Source: Vibrio ponticus (GTDB lineage: Bacteria > Pseudomonadota > Gammaproteobacteria > Enterobacterales > Vibrionaceae). From it: 64,000 bases of DNA. A program made the position numbers and the translations under genes. The stretch is from NCBI RefSeq assembly GCF_009938225.1, contig NZ_AP019658.1, forward strand, positions 1,469,266 through 1,533,265. Reading direction: 5' to 3'. Of the stretch, positions 35,494 to 45,400 are shown in pieces; positions within the stretch are counted from its first letter, which is position 1; each line of letters starts with the position of its first letter. Below the pieces are notes generated by a model. It saw only the letters and a list, made by a program, of their open reading frames with translations. It was not told where the DNA came from and searched no databases.

Positions 35494-35856
35494 ATGAACA
35501 CTTACATTCACAAAACAAATCAAAGAGTTAGAGTTAGATCGGACTTTATAAAAGAGCATCAAAAAGAGGTGATTTCGCTGATTTCACAGCTAGAACAGAT
35601 TGATGCGATCACTGCAATCAAGCATAAAAAACACGCAGGTTCAGTGGCGATTTCATTCAACCCTGATGAGTTGGATGCTGATAGTGTTATGGAAATATTA
35701 GAAAGTCACGGCTGGCTGCGAAGCAACCCAAAACCATCATTTGTTGAGAATGCAGTAATTAGTGGTACAAAGACTTTTGCCAAAGGCATGGCAGGAATGG
35801 CACTTTCTCGCTTAGTCGGACCGTCAGTAAGTCGCGTAATTATGAGTTTAGGTTAA
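35494..35856 (+). CDS. Divergent HMA-like domain protein
   Basis: This 120-aa protein has NQRVRVRSDFIKEH, a looser form of the HMA motif in the two minus-strand proteins. The fold pattern AITAIKHKKHAGSVAISFNPDELDADSVMEIL follows, then a Gly/Ala-rich helical tail (KGMAGMALSRLVGPSVSRVI) that may enter or lie on the membrane. It faces the five-gene operon across a shared promoter and is probably controlled with it. Confidence 0.82.
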   Translation: MNTYIHKTNQRVRVRSDFIKEHQKEVISLISQLEQIDAITAIKHKKHAGSVAISFNPDELDADSVMEILESHGWLRSNPKPSFVENAVISGTKTFAKGMAGMALSRLVGPSVSRVIMSLG

Positions 35857-35873
35857 GTGCAAAACCGATTAGA

Positions 35874-36308
35874 TTAAGCCGATTTTTGCAGTTTTTTAGC
35901 CGCACATTTACACACACCATTACTTAAGGCCGGGCAACGTTTACACGGTGGTGATTTCATCGGTAAATGAACGATAGACTTCATATTAGGGCGCGCATCG
36001 GCGCTCTTTTTGTTGGTCTCTACTGATGTTGTTGAAGCAAAACCAACCGGCGGCAAAGTAATCACATTGCCATCATTGAACCAAGATAACACCGGGTTAA
36101 ACGGCGCTGCTAACTCACTCGCAACATTAACCAAAGCCTGCTGTGAAACCTGCTTAAATTCGCTGCGCCATGCACTGTTAGAAGCCTGCGTAACTTGCTT
36201 ATTTGACTGTTCAGGCAGAGATAAGCTTTTTAGTTGCTTTAAAGATCGAGTCTGTGCTTGCTGCACCACTTTCTTCTTTAACTTCTTCAGCGATTTTTTC
36301 GCACTCAT
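35874..36308 (-). CDS. Lys-rich protein with C-terminal Cys cluster
   Basis: This 144-aa protein has a strongly basic start (MSAKKSLKKLKKKVVQ), a middle hydrophobic stretch (NVITLPPVGF) and a C-terminal Cys cluster, CKRCP...CKC, that looks metal-binding. It lies convergent with the HMA-like gene, with 17 bases between them. The family is unknown to me. Its promoter region shares the 12-mer ATACGAGTGCAA with that of the 112-aa gene, suggesting common control. Confidence 0.75.
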   Translation of the reverse strand: MSAKKSLKKLKKKVVQQAQTRSLKQLKSLSLPEQSNKQVTQASNSAWRSEFKQVSQQALVNVASELAAPFNPVLSWFNDGNVITLPPVGFASTTSVETNKKSADARPNMKSIVHLPMKSPPCKRCPALSNGVCKCAAKKLQKSA

Positions 36309-36515
36309 TACTACTCCTAAAACAATTTATTCGATAAAACAATCGACGGTAAGATTATCAGAAATACGAGTGCAAATAAATCTCATTTATATTTTGTTCA
36401 GTATTAGTGCTTTAGACTAACTTCCAATAAAAATCATTGGCTCGTAGTGTTTCAGAATGTTCCATTATGATTTAATCTTGTTTGTATAAATTATGATTAT
36501 CAGAACAGTGTAACC

Positions 36516-37406
36516 ATGCTAAATCCATTGTGGCTCAAAACCTTCGTGACTCTCATCGAGACAGGTCACTTTACTCGCACCGCTGAAAAACTGTTTATGA
36601 CTCAACCCGGCGTGAGTCAGCACATTAAGAAGCTAGAAGCAGAATGCGGCTATGCTCTGATTGAGCGTAACAACAAGAGTTTTGATATCACCTCACAAGG
36701 GCAGGCGGTTTTTGATTACGCGAAAGAGATGCAGATGCGCGAGTCTATGCTTTTAGCAAGCTTAGAGCCAGACTCCCCCTTTAAGGGAGCAGTACGTATT
36801 GCTTGCTCAGGCTCTTTAGCTTTGCTGCTCTATCCGCACCTTTTGCATCTTCAATGCCAGCACCCTGATTTAATCCCACAGATTGAAGCAGCACCCAAAA
36901 GAAAAGTATTGGCAGACATTCTCTCTGGTGAAGCCGATCTCGGCATTGTCACGAGCGTACCAACCGACAAGCGCTTGGTGAGTACAAAGCTTAGTGCTGA
37001 GCCGCTGTGCTTAATGTTACCGATTGCTTTCGCTAATCAGGAGCTCGATCTCGATAAACTGAAACAATTGGGAATGATCAACCACCCAGATGCTGAAAAC
37101 TGTTTGGCGCTCTATGGTGAAAGTTGCGGTGAAAAATGGCTACAAGAATTACGCTTCGATCAACTGCCGATCCGCGGATACGTCAACCAACTCAGTCAGA
37201 TCTTATTACCAGTATCAAAGGGACTTGGTTTTACGGTGTTACCACTGGGTGCTCTGGAAAGTTTTCCCGATAAAGATAAAATCGCTATCTACCAAGCCAA
37301 GCGTGAAGTTGCAGAAGATTTGTACTTGATTACTAAGCAGCGTGGCAATACGCCATTGCGCTTTAAAACTGTCATCGAACAGATCGAAGCCATTCTCTCC
37401 CGTTAA
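36516..37406 (+). CDS. LysR-family transcriptional regulator
   Basis: This 296-aa protein has the LysR helix-turn-helix (TFVTLIETGHFTRTAEKLFMTQPGVSQHIKKLEAE) and the effector-binding fold. It is divergent from the Cys-cluster gene and may control it. A stretch similar to a Fur or LysR site (ATTATGATTATCAG, about 36491-36504) lies just upstream. Confidence 0.92.
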   Translation: MLNPLWLKTFVTLIETGHFTRTAEKLFMTQPGVSQHIKKLEAECGYALIERNNKSFDITSQGQAVFDYAKEMQMRESMLLASLEPDSPFKGAVRIACSGSLALLLYPHLLHLQCQHPDLIPQIEAAPKRKVLADILSGEADLGIVTSVPTDKRLVSTKLSAEPLCLMLPIAFANQELDLDKLKQLGMINHPDAENCLALYGESCGEKWLQELRFDQLPIRGYVNQLSQILLPVSKGLGFTVLPLGALESFPDKDKIAIYQAKREVAEDLYLITKQRGNTPLRFKTVIEQIEAILSR

Positions 37407-37433
37407 TCTGTTTTTTTACTTACCCAAAAGCTG

Positions 37434-37458
37434 AAAAAGAGCCGTTAGGCTCTCTTTT
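37434..37458. terminator. Bidirectional terminator
   Basis: AAAAAGAGCC and GGCTCTCTTTT pair around GTTA, with A/T runs on both sides. It ends the LysR gene on the plus strand and the 50-aa gene on the minus strand. Confidence 0.85.
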
Positions 37459-37472
37459 CACACTCAGCGGTT

Positions 37473-37625
37473 TCATGCTTCTAGCACGTCTTGTCCCGTC
37501 ATTTCACAAACAAGTAAAGCGTCAGAGGTATCCACATGTAGCCCCATCATGGGTAATCCGTGGTGGCATACCCAAGAGCCAAAAAACACGCCTATAGCGA
37601 CTGCTAGAAATGCTAAAACTAACAT
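37473..37625 (-). CDS. 50-aa small membrane protein with Cys/His/Met cluster
   Basis: The frame begins MLVLAFLAVAIGVFFGSW, a clear membrane helix, followed by VCHHGLPMMGLHVD, which has Cys, three His and two Met. A good ribosome site, GAGAGG, is eight bases before the ATG, and a terminator lies just after the gene, so it looks real. The ligand set suits copper or iron binding near the membrane. It is next to the metal cluster, and I take it as a possible accessory; the family is not known to me. Confidence 0.7.
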   Translation of the reverse strand: MLVLAFLAVAIGVFFGSWVCHHGLPMMGLHVDTSDALLVCEMTGQDVLEA

Positions 37626-38143
37626 AGCGTTACCTCTCATTGGTTTAACAGATACTTACAATCTACGCCTTGAAAATCGCTTAGTCAATCAAGTGAATAA
37701 CAAAAGCGATACAAGGTCACAAAATTTATGCCAACAAAAAAGCTGTATTGAGGTTGTTTTTTGTTCGATTTTATAGGCTTAGAAACCTGTCACATTTCCA
37801 TCATTAAACATGATTAAAATCACACTCGAATTCAGGCTATATATGACATGAGCACTAAAAAATTTTGGCATCAAACATGCTTGAAATGTATGAGCGGCAA
37901 CTTGATAGTTAAATAATTGTTTTATTTAAATTTAATTTAAGTGGCATTTTTATGACTTTTTATTGTCACGGAGATTATAGTGAGATGTCAGCCATATTAA
38001 GAGTTAAAGACAACAGGATTTCGGCACAAAAATGTGATCAAAATCCTAGCTATAGAAACCGAACACAGCTACATTCAAAGAGTTCATGAGGAACTGTATT
38101 CACACATGCGCATATCGCAGCAAGAATTAAGTGAGGAAATTTC
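37626..38143. other. Intergenic stretch upstream of the 27-aa gene
   Basis: This stretch is AT-rich with no normal gene. A 45-codon plus-strand frame begins at 37952 (MTFYCHGDYSEM) but has no ribosome site. TGTGATCAAAA near 38033 and the TCAC and GTGA elements near 37965-37985 might be regulatory sites. The leader of the 27-aa gene must lie here. Confidence 0.4.
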
Positions 38144-38227
38144 ATGAAGAAAATGAGAAAAGCACAATTACATCGAATTCGCATTCAGTACTGGAAAGAA
38201 GTCAATAAACCAGTAACGAAATCGTAA
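38144..38227 (+). CDS. 27-aa basic peptide, possibly on a small dual-function RNA
   Basis: The frame starts MKKMRKAQLHRIRIQYW and ends TKS, with nine Lys/Arg in all. GTGAGGAA, a strong ribosome site, lies seven bases before the ATG. A strong terminator follows 24 bases after the stop, so a short transcript with this single frame is likely. Vibrio has known small RNAs that also code a peptide of about this size, but I cannot say it is one of them. Confidence 0.6.
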   Translation: MKKMRKAQLHRIRIQYWKEVNKPVTKS

Positions 38228-38251
38228 AATTGTGGATAAAAAGCAACGTCT

Positions 38252-38284
38252 AAGCTGGCTCTTTAGCCAGCTTTTGTATTTTTG
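38252..38284 (+). terminator. Strong terminator after the 27-aa gene
   Basis: AAGCTGGCT and AGCCAGCTT form a perfect 9-bp stem with a CTTT loop, followed by TTGTATTTTT. Confidence 0.85.
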
Positions 38285-38380
38285 GTCGATATGGAATCGA
38301 GCTTGATATCTCTATCGCGATAGCCGCCAAGAAAGCACCATCTGGGGACTCTATTCAAGCTTTAATCGATAAATTGCTGG

Positions 38381-39220
38381 TTACGCGACTTTATCAGTCG
38401 TTGGCACCATTCCTGCCAATTCTTGTAATATCGCTAATGTTGATTTAGCGAAAATATGCTTGTCTTTCCAACCAACCAACTGAACCATCTTGACCTTGCC
38501 GGACACTAAACACTGACGAATGATACGATTCACCATCTGTACTTCCAATTGTCGACCAGTGCCAACGAATGATTGCGAGCACAATGACGCCAAATCGATG
38601 TTCAATACCACTTGGTCACAATGGGCTAAGTAGCTGGCAAGTTGCTCTTTCATATGAAAACGGTGAGCAAACTGGCACTCTGACAACGTCATCCAATCAC
38701 AACCAAGATCTTCTGCGTACTCAAGTGTTTTTTCACTCTGACGCGAGCTATCAATGCCCATACAGAACAACCGTAGTTCGCTAAAACGCGCCAACGCGAA
38801 GTGATAAGCAGAGCCCAATTCTGGGTCAAGACTTGGTTTTATCTCAAATTGATTACCAATATGAATAATCCCAAGCTCTTTTTGATGACTGTTGATCAAT
38901 GGGAGTGCATGAAGCACTCCCTCGGTGCAATTACTGAACACAACTGGAAGGGTATGTGAGCCCAAATAGCGGCTCAAATTGAGTTGGTAGCGACCAATCA
39001 TCTGTTCAGATAATGTATAGTGACCGCCATTTAACCAGCGACTCTTTTCTTGCTCAGCCAACCAATCAAAAACGTCCTGCAAACTTTGATCAGCCATTTC
39101 GAACTCAACTGCTTTCATCGGTTTTATGGATTGAGAAATACTCATTAACACCATTGAGAAAGCGGAAACACCAGTAATACTGTGAGTTTTATTGCGTCGA
39201 AATAGGCCGAACATATGCAT
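38381..39220 (-). CDS. Degenerate arginase/formimidoylglutamase-fold protein
   Basis: This 279-aa protein follows the layout of ureohydrolases such as HutG, but the metal ligands are gone. The usual DAHFD is HIGNQFE, and the usual DxDxxDP is NIDLASLC. The SGTPF-like segment is ELGSAYHF. It therefore probably does not hydrolyse guanidine-type substrates and may be a regulator or a binding protein. It overlaps the preceding IclR gene in TAATG, so the two are co-translated. The assignment rests on the pattern of the whole chain, so it is less sure than a motif match. Confidence 0.6.
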   Translation of the reverse strand: MHMFGLFRRNKTHSITGVSAFSMVLMSISQSIKPMKAVEFEMADQSLQDVFDWLAEQEKSRWLNGGHYTLSEQMIGRYQLNLSRYLGSHTLPVVFSNCTEGVLHALPLINSHQKELGIIHIGNQFEIKPSLDPELGSAYHFALARFSELRLFCMGIDSSRQSEKTLEYAEDLGCDWMTLSECQFAHRFHMKEQLASYLAHCDQVVLNIDLASLCSQSFVGTGRQLEVQMVNRIIRQCLVSGKVKMVQLVGWKDKHIFAKSTLAILQELAGMVPTTDKVA

Positions 39221-39954
39221 TACCTTTCTGGGGGCAGAGCCCTCGCTGCTTGAAGAACGTGAAGGATGATCCTTTGCTGATTTTGTTGAACTCGATGTGC
39301 TGGTGCCATTACTGAGATTGCACCAACTAGCTTCGATCCTTTCATTACCGGCGCACTGATACCAGATACACCGGGATCGATCTCAGAAGTACTGAATGCG
39401 TAGCCTTGCGCACGGATCGCATCAAGATCTTGCTGCCACTCATTAATACGGTGAGCTTCACCAAAGTAGCGTAAAATCTTTTCACGACGTTGCGCTGGCA
39501 TAAACGCAAGCATTACCTTCGACGATGCACCGCGCAGCAGTGGTTGGCTCTGTCCTTGAACATAACTACAGCGCAGGGCTTGCATACTCTCTTTTCGGCT
39601 CACGCACAGTGCTCGATATCCAACTGGCACCATGTACGCAGCCATTTCACCAGTTTGCTTTTGAAGGCGGTTGAGAACGGCATCAACCGCATCCAAGTCG
39701 TGTTGGCTGGTTTCATAACTACGCATTAAAAGTAGTGCCGCCGGACCTATGATCAAGGTTTTGTCACTTGGACTTTCCTCAATCAAGTTCCACTCTTTGA
39801 GTAATTTTAAGTGGCGGTAAAGACTACTAATTGGCGTGCCTAAAAGATCACTAAGAGTCTTAGCTGTTACAGGCTCGTCATTAACGGCAACTTGCATTAA
39901 TAGCTGCAACAGTTTTTCGTTAACCTGACCGGAATTTTGCTTCATCGAATTCAT
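39220..39954 (-). CDS. IclR-family transcriptional regulator
   Basis: This 244-aa protein has an N-terminal winged helix (PVTAKTLSDLLGTPISSLYRHLKLLKEWNLI) and the IclR effector domain (GASSKVMLAFMPAQRREKIL and ISAPVMKGSKLVGAISVMAP). It overlaps the arginase-fold gene by one base. An inverted repeat upstream (40005-40044) is a candidate site of its own. Confidence 0.88.
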   Translation of the reverse strand: MNSMKQNSGQVNEKLLQLLMQVAVNDEPVTAKTLSDLLGTPISSLYRHLKLLKEWNLIEESPSDKTLIIGPAALLLMRSYETSQHDLDAVDAVLNRLQKQTGEMAAYMVPVGYRALCVSRKESMQALRCSYVQGQSQPLLRGASSKVMLAFMPAQRREKILRYFGEAHRINEWQQDLDAIRAQGYAFSTSEIDPGVSGISAPVMKGSKLVGAISVMAPAHRVQQNQQRIILHVLQAARALPPER

Positions 39955-40331
39955 ACTATTGTTGTAACGTTTCGGATTGGATTGACCAAATGGTATTCCT
40001 AGGATATGAGAATTTATAAAGACAAAGAATAATGAATTCTCATAAGGTAAGAATGTGTCATTTTTTATTATCTGACAATAATAACTCGGGCAAACGTTTC
40101 TCTAAATTGTCGCCAATTCTATGCATATCAATATGAGTCATTGCATTCTACGTAAGAGATTTTGCCAGCAAAGGAAAATATAGATAGTGAGCAAATCCGC
40201 AAAACAAAAATCTAACTATTCTTGCTATGCGAGAAATATAATTTGTTATCAGTTGGGATTTCAGCAGCAATTTTCACTGCGATAAAAAGGGAGTTGGTAA
40301 GAAAATCTCTCAGATACACCAAATCATGTTT
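39955..40331. promoter_or_regulatory. Promoter region with an IclR-type inverted repeat
   Basis: TATGAGAATT at 40005-40014 and AATTCTCATA at 40035-40044 are exact inverted copies 20 bases apart, about 50 bases upstream of the IclR start. This fits a looped or doubled regulator site. The rest of the 377-bp gap shows nothing I can name. Confidence 0.45.
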
Positions 40332-42008
40332 TTAGAGGTCTTCTTGCAGCAACTCTTCATCGATCATTGAGCTACATTCAACTTTGAAGTGATTGTAAGA
40401 AAACACCGCAGCGCCATGGACACGCTTGGTGGTCACTTTATCTTCACCAAACTGCACAATCACACGGGTATAAACCTTTTTGGTTGCTTGAACGGTATTC
40501 TCAGCAAGAAGACGCTCAAATTCGGTTTGATGAGTTTCTTTAGCCATTTTAATTCTTTCTAACTGGGCATTAGCAGCGATTTTGCTTGCTTCAATGCTTT
40601 CCGCTTCTTCTTCGCTTCGCTCGGCTTTAGGACGCTTTTTGAACTCTAATTCCTTACGAATGATATCCATCGTTGACTCTTGCGCAGCTTGGTAATGCTC
40701 ACGGAATTTTGTTTGACGATCTTTATGCATTTTGTAACGAGCAAAGCCATGCACGTATGTCGCGGTGTCACCTTCAACACCTAAATTGACGCACAATACT
40801 TTACCGCCCACTTTGGCATGACCACCACTCAACGTTCCTTGACGCGCGCTCTTATCTGAAACCGTCAGGTTATTACCACAGCGAATTTCATTGTTCATAC
40901 AATGAATTGCCAATTCAATGTCATGTCCAGCTTGTAGTTCCGCAAATTGCGCGTAGCTTGCTTTGATTGAGCCACCCGCTTTAATCACGCATGATTTTTT
41001 CTGGTTATCCGATACGTTATGACCAATAACCCCTTTGGCAATTTCTACGTCACCATGGGCTTGAATGTCAGCAGACTCAACGAACCCACCGATAATAATA
41101 TTGCCTGTCGCTCGCACCTTCATGTCTGATTCGACATTGCCTTTCACCAGCAAGTTACCTTTAAATTTCACATGACCTGTGGCAACACCTATTGTTTCAA
41201 GGATTAAGACATCATCTACATCCACGCTGGTTTCATGCAGGATCGGCATTCCGGTCATTGCTGCAATCAATAGATCCGGATCTTTCTCGGAAATCAGCGA
41301 TCCTTTACCCTCTTTCAAAGGAAGATCTTTACCATCAGCAGCAGGGATCACTTTGCCTTGAACGGTTAACCCCGGAACGCCTTGCGTTGCAGGAATACGA
41401 CGCATTAATGGTTGCGATTTCGCCACACTGACGGTTTCGCCAAGATTAAGCATATCCACCTTGCCGGTTTCATCTTCTACCGGAGCGAGGACCTGCTTAG
41501 AGACATCTTTAACCAGAGGTATAAATTGGCTATCTTTGCCGTCGATAGGCTTTTTGCCCGCGGCAATCGCTTGGGAGAATTGTTCACCTGGTTTAAGTTG
41601 ACGACTGACCGCTAACACCTTCTTCAGCGCCAGTTTATTGATGCCTTTAGTCACAGAGCCACCTGCTAGGGTTTGCACCAATCTAGGACCATCAATCGCT
41701 TTACCACCGTAGGCACCTGTCACCACCATGGTCGCCAGCATCCCATCTTCTGAAATGCTCATTTCAACAACCGCATCCAGTTTTTCTGCAACAACAATAC
41801 CTTGAAAAGACTCCGCTTTGCCTTCTTTGGCTAAGGTGAGAAATCGTAAAACCTCTTCTTGATAAACGAAAAAAGATTGTGCCTCTAGAGCAATAAGCGC
41901 TTGAGTAAGATCGCCAACTCCCGCCTCAGGCGCAACTGACATATCCTTCGGCAACTTTGCGATTATTTGCTTACCATCATCAGATCGGACAACGATCTCT
42001 TTCCACAT
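40332..42008 (-). CDS. FapA/DUF342-family protein
   Basis: This 558-aa cytoplasmic protein matches DUF342. An N-terminal all-beta domain precedes a right-handed beta-helix part (VKFKGNLLVKGNVESDMKVRATGNIIIGGFVESADIQAHGDVEIAKGVIGHN), and the C-terminal about 110 residues are coiled coil. Members are polymer or surface-associated regulators of unclear action. Nothing in the neighbours reveals its role. Confidence 0.85.
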   Translation of the reverse strand: MWKEIVVRSDDGKQIIAKLPKDMSVAPEAGVGDLTQALIALEAQSFFVYQEEVLRFLTLAKEGKAESFQGIVVAEKLDAVVEMSISEDGMLATMVVTGAYGGKAIDGPRLVQTLAGGSVTKGINKLALKKVLAVSRQLKPGEQFSQAIAAGKKPIDGKDSQFIPLVKDVSKQVLAPVEDETGKVDMLNLGETVSVAKSQPLMRRIPATQGVPGLTVQGKVIPAADGKDLPLKEGKGSLISEKDPDLLIAAMTGMPILHETSVDVDDVLILETIGVATGHVKFKGNLLVKGNVESDMKVRATGNIIIGGFVESADIQAHGDVEIAKGVIGHNVSDNQKKSCVIKAGGSIKASYAQFAELQAGHDIELAIHCMNNEIRCGNNLTVSDKSARQGTLSGGHAKVGGKVLCVNLGVEGDTATYVHGFARYKMHKDRQTKFREHYQAAQESTMDIIRKELEFKKRPKAERSEEEAESIEASKIAANAQLERIKMAKETHQTEFERLLAENTVQATKKVYTRVIVQFGEDKVTTKRVHGAAVFSYNHFKVECSSMIDEELLQEDL

Positions 42009-42466
42009 GCTTCACCTAGTATTGTTTTAGTTTAATGGCGCGACTGCTAGAAAATTCTTGCTCGAAACTGGCATCACTAAGAGTGAAATTGTGGCTGCAA
42101 TAACCCTCTTATATCCAAGTGTTTACCTTTCTCAGTGTATATAAGTTGTTTGAATATAAGTATGAAAGCGCTAGCATTTTCCAACACATGTCGACATTTT
42201 TCTCAACAGTAAGGTTACTAAATGTGTCAGATTGGTTCTAAATTTAAGCAAAAATACTTGATCACCAACCAATTATATAAGCCTAGTTGCAACGCATAGA
42301 AACCATCACCGCACTAATACGTAGCGTGGGTTTCCTTAACGTAGAAACAGTCGCGTTGCTCTCAATCTCGTATCTTGAAGCTTGTTAAGCATCGCTCAAG
42401 TTATGCAATCAGGCTGAATAGCCATTTTGCATATACACTTATCCTTACTTTGGGTAGAAGTAGGAG
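42009..42466. other. 458-bp divergent intergenic region
   Basis: It must contain the promoters of the DUF342 and MscK-like genes. GAAACCAT and a later GGGTTTC (42299-42333) could form a stem. No gene is supported. Confidence 0.4.
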
Positions 42467-45400
42467 ATGAGTTTGCTTGGAATAAGACCGATCTTGATAC
42501 CTCAACTGTGCCTGTTGCTCATTTTAGCATTCGTTTGTATACCAGTTGGCGCTCAAGCGTCGCCTTCCGTAGAAAGTGTTGAAGCTGAAATTAGCAAACT
42601 TGAGAATGAATCACCAAAAGACGAACTGCTGATTGCGAAATACGACAAACTCCGTGTGCAACTCAACAGTTTTGAGAAACTCAAATCTGAGCGCGATAAT
42701 TTTCAGCAGATCATCAATCAATACCCAACACTGCGTGAGCGCCTCAATCAACAAATAGAGAATACCGACGATCTCAAGATTTTCGCCACCGATAAGCTAC
42801 GCAGTTATAACGACTTAACTCAAGCGATCGCTTCTCTTCAAGCGGCAATGAGTGAGTGGCGTAGTTCCTACCAATCCAATAGTGACCAAGCAAATAAACT
42901 CAATAGCGACCGAACAGCGCTTCCTGTCAGCCTAGCTCAACAAGACAAACAAATTGAGCAAGCATCTCTAACCACTCAATCACAAGAGAGTGAGATAGAA
43001 CAGTGGTCGCAAAGTGCTAATTTGGCGGAGCTAAAGCTCAAACGCGAGGTGACCTCATTTGAACTGCAAAGTCTCGACGAGCGCACTGAACTGCTTAGGC
43101 TAGAACAAAAGCTATTAGAAAAGAAAATTCAAACCGCCACGCCCTTGATCATTAATCTGCAAGAGCGACTCACTCAGGTTGAACAAAAGTCAGTTCGAGC
43201 ACTGATTGCCGAAGCACTCGATGTGAGCGAAAAGGTAGAGAAAGACCAACCAGAGAGGCAAGCGGCTGTCGACCAACTTCGTCAGTACGCCCAAGAGTTA
43301 GAAAAAGTGTTGGTCGATATAGACCAAGCACGAATTGAAACCCAAAAAACCGAAGCTCAGCGCCGCAGCTTGGCAGAAGAGCAACAGCTCATAAAACAGA
43401 ATCTCGCTTGGTTACGCAATAGTACCGCGTTTGGTGCTTCAATCAGAGCGCAGCTACGCCGCTTACCCAATTCAGTCAACAGCAAAACCATTCCCGATAC
43501 GATTGCGAACACGCATATCAGAAAATATGAAATTAGCCAGTTACTCACTGACTACTCGCTCACGACTGCCGTATTGGCGTCGCAGCCTCAAGCAGCCCCA
43601 AACGATCAGCTAGCAGATTTATCCAATCAACTGCTCACTCAATTATCTCAAGATTATGAAAAATTGATCGTCGCATTAGGCAAACTGCAATTATCGCTCA
43701 ACCAATACGCTCTCGAAGTCGAGGATGCGCGCAGCTTCTTACGAGAGCAACAATTATGGACTCGAAGCAATGTTCCGCTATGGGAGCACTTAGCCAGTTT
43801 TAATAAGACCGTCTGGTTTGGTTCACCCACCCCGTTCGCATCAACGATGGAGCGTCTAGATACAACGAAACTGACTAAGGTTGGTGCCTTATTCATTGTC
43901 TACTCACTGGTTTTCTACTTCATTTATCGCAAGCTAACTGAGCACTCACTGCACAAAAGAGATGAGTTTAAAGCCGTATTTGGACACCCAGTAAAAGATC
44001 GCTTCCAAAATAGTGTGCTATTACTGCTATCTACACTAATCAGAGCCGCGATTATGCCCATTTGGTATCTCATCACCGCTGCGCTTTTGTTCTGGCTCCT
44101 TCCCTCTGATAACACTAATGATTTTCGCACCCTGATAATTGGCAGTGCTGCCTCACTATTTGTGCTTGAGTTTAGCCACACTATTAGTAGCAAAAAGGGA
44201 TTACTTGAACTCCATTTAAACTGGCCAGAATCCGTTTGTGATTACTTACATAAGCACAGTAAGCGCGTACGTTGGCCGTTTACTCTGTTTCTGTTTGTGA
44301 TTTTTTGTGTGGAGCTAGTCGCTCAAGATCAGGAAGCCGAGGCATCAAGGGTGTGCTTTCTGATCTTTATTTTAAGCTTAACAGCTGTCTATTCGGCATT
44401 GCTCAAACATCACCGCGTGCCCACAGCCTTACCTAGCTCTCTAGGGCAAGGAGTGGGGTTAATGATCTTACGAAGTTTGATCATGGGCTCAATGCTCGCA
44501 ATTGCCATTATGGCCATACTCGGGCTCTATATCGCCGCATGGATGTTACTGGTTTACCAACAAGCCACCATTTTTGTCGCTTTAACCATTCTATTTATTT
44601 ACCAACTTGGTCAACGTTGGTTAAAGCTCGAACACCGTCAACTCAACTATCAACGCCTACTTGCACGGCGAGAAGAACTGATAGCCCTGCAACAAAAACA
44701 AGCCGATGAACCACCAGAGATTGCGGAGTTACGAGAAGATTTTCCTGAAGTTGAGGAGCAAGGGTTAGCGAGTGAACAAGTCAGTGAGCAGTCACTAACA
44801 CTACTGCGTGGGTTATCAGTCATTGGGTTAGTGATCGCAATCATTACGCTTTGGTCGAGCGCACTCGAAATGACCTCTCTACTTAACAATGTGGTGGTTT
44901 GGCAGGTGAGCGAAACCATCAGTGGCAGTGCCACACTGGTTGATGTCACCCTGCAATCCCTCATCTACGCTCTAATTACCTTGCTCGTCACCTTTGTGGG
45001 TGTCAGGAACTTACCCGGCATTCTCGAGCTACTGGTACTACGCCGCTTAGAGCTAGCACCGGGTACCGGTTATGCAGTCACAACCTTACTGCGTTATCTG
45101 ATCCTCATGACTGGGGTATTATCAGCCTTTGCATTACTTGGCTTTCAATGGTCTCGCCTACAATGGCTGGTCGCTGCGTTCGGTGTTGGGCTGGGGTTTG
45201 GTCTGCAAGAAATCTTTGCCAATTTCATCTCGGGCTTAATCTTATTGTTTGAGCGACCGATTAGAATAGGTGACATTGTCACAATTAATGATTTATCAGG
45301 CACAGTGAGTAAGATTGAAACCCGGGCAACAACCATCATTGATTGGGATAACAAAGAGATCGTGGTACCCAATAAAACCTTTATTACTGAAAAGCTGATC

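Noticed and set aside
36340..36400. Second Fur box upstream of the Cys-cluster gene
   Set aside because: Matches to the consensus are weak and could come from AT-richness.
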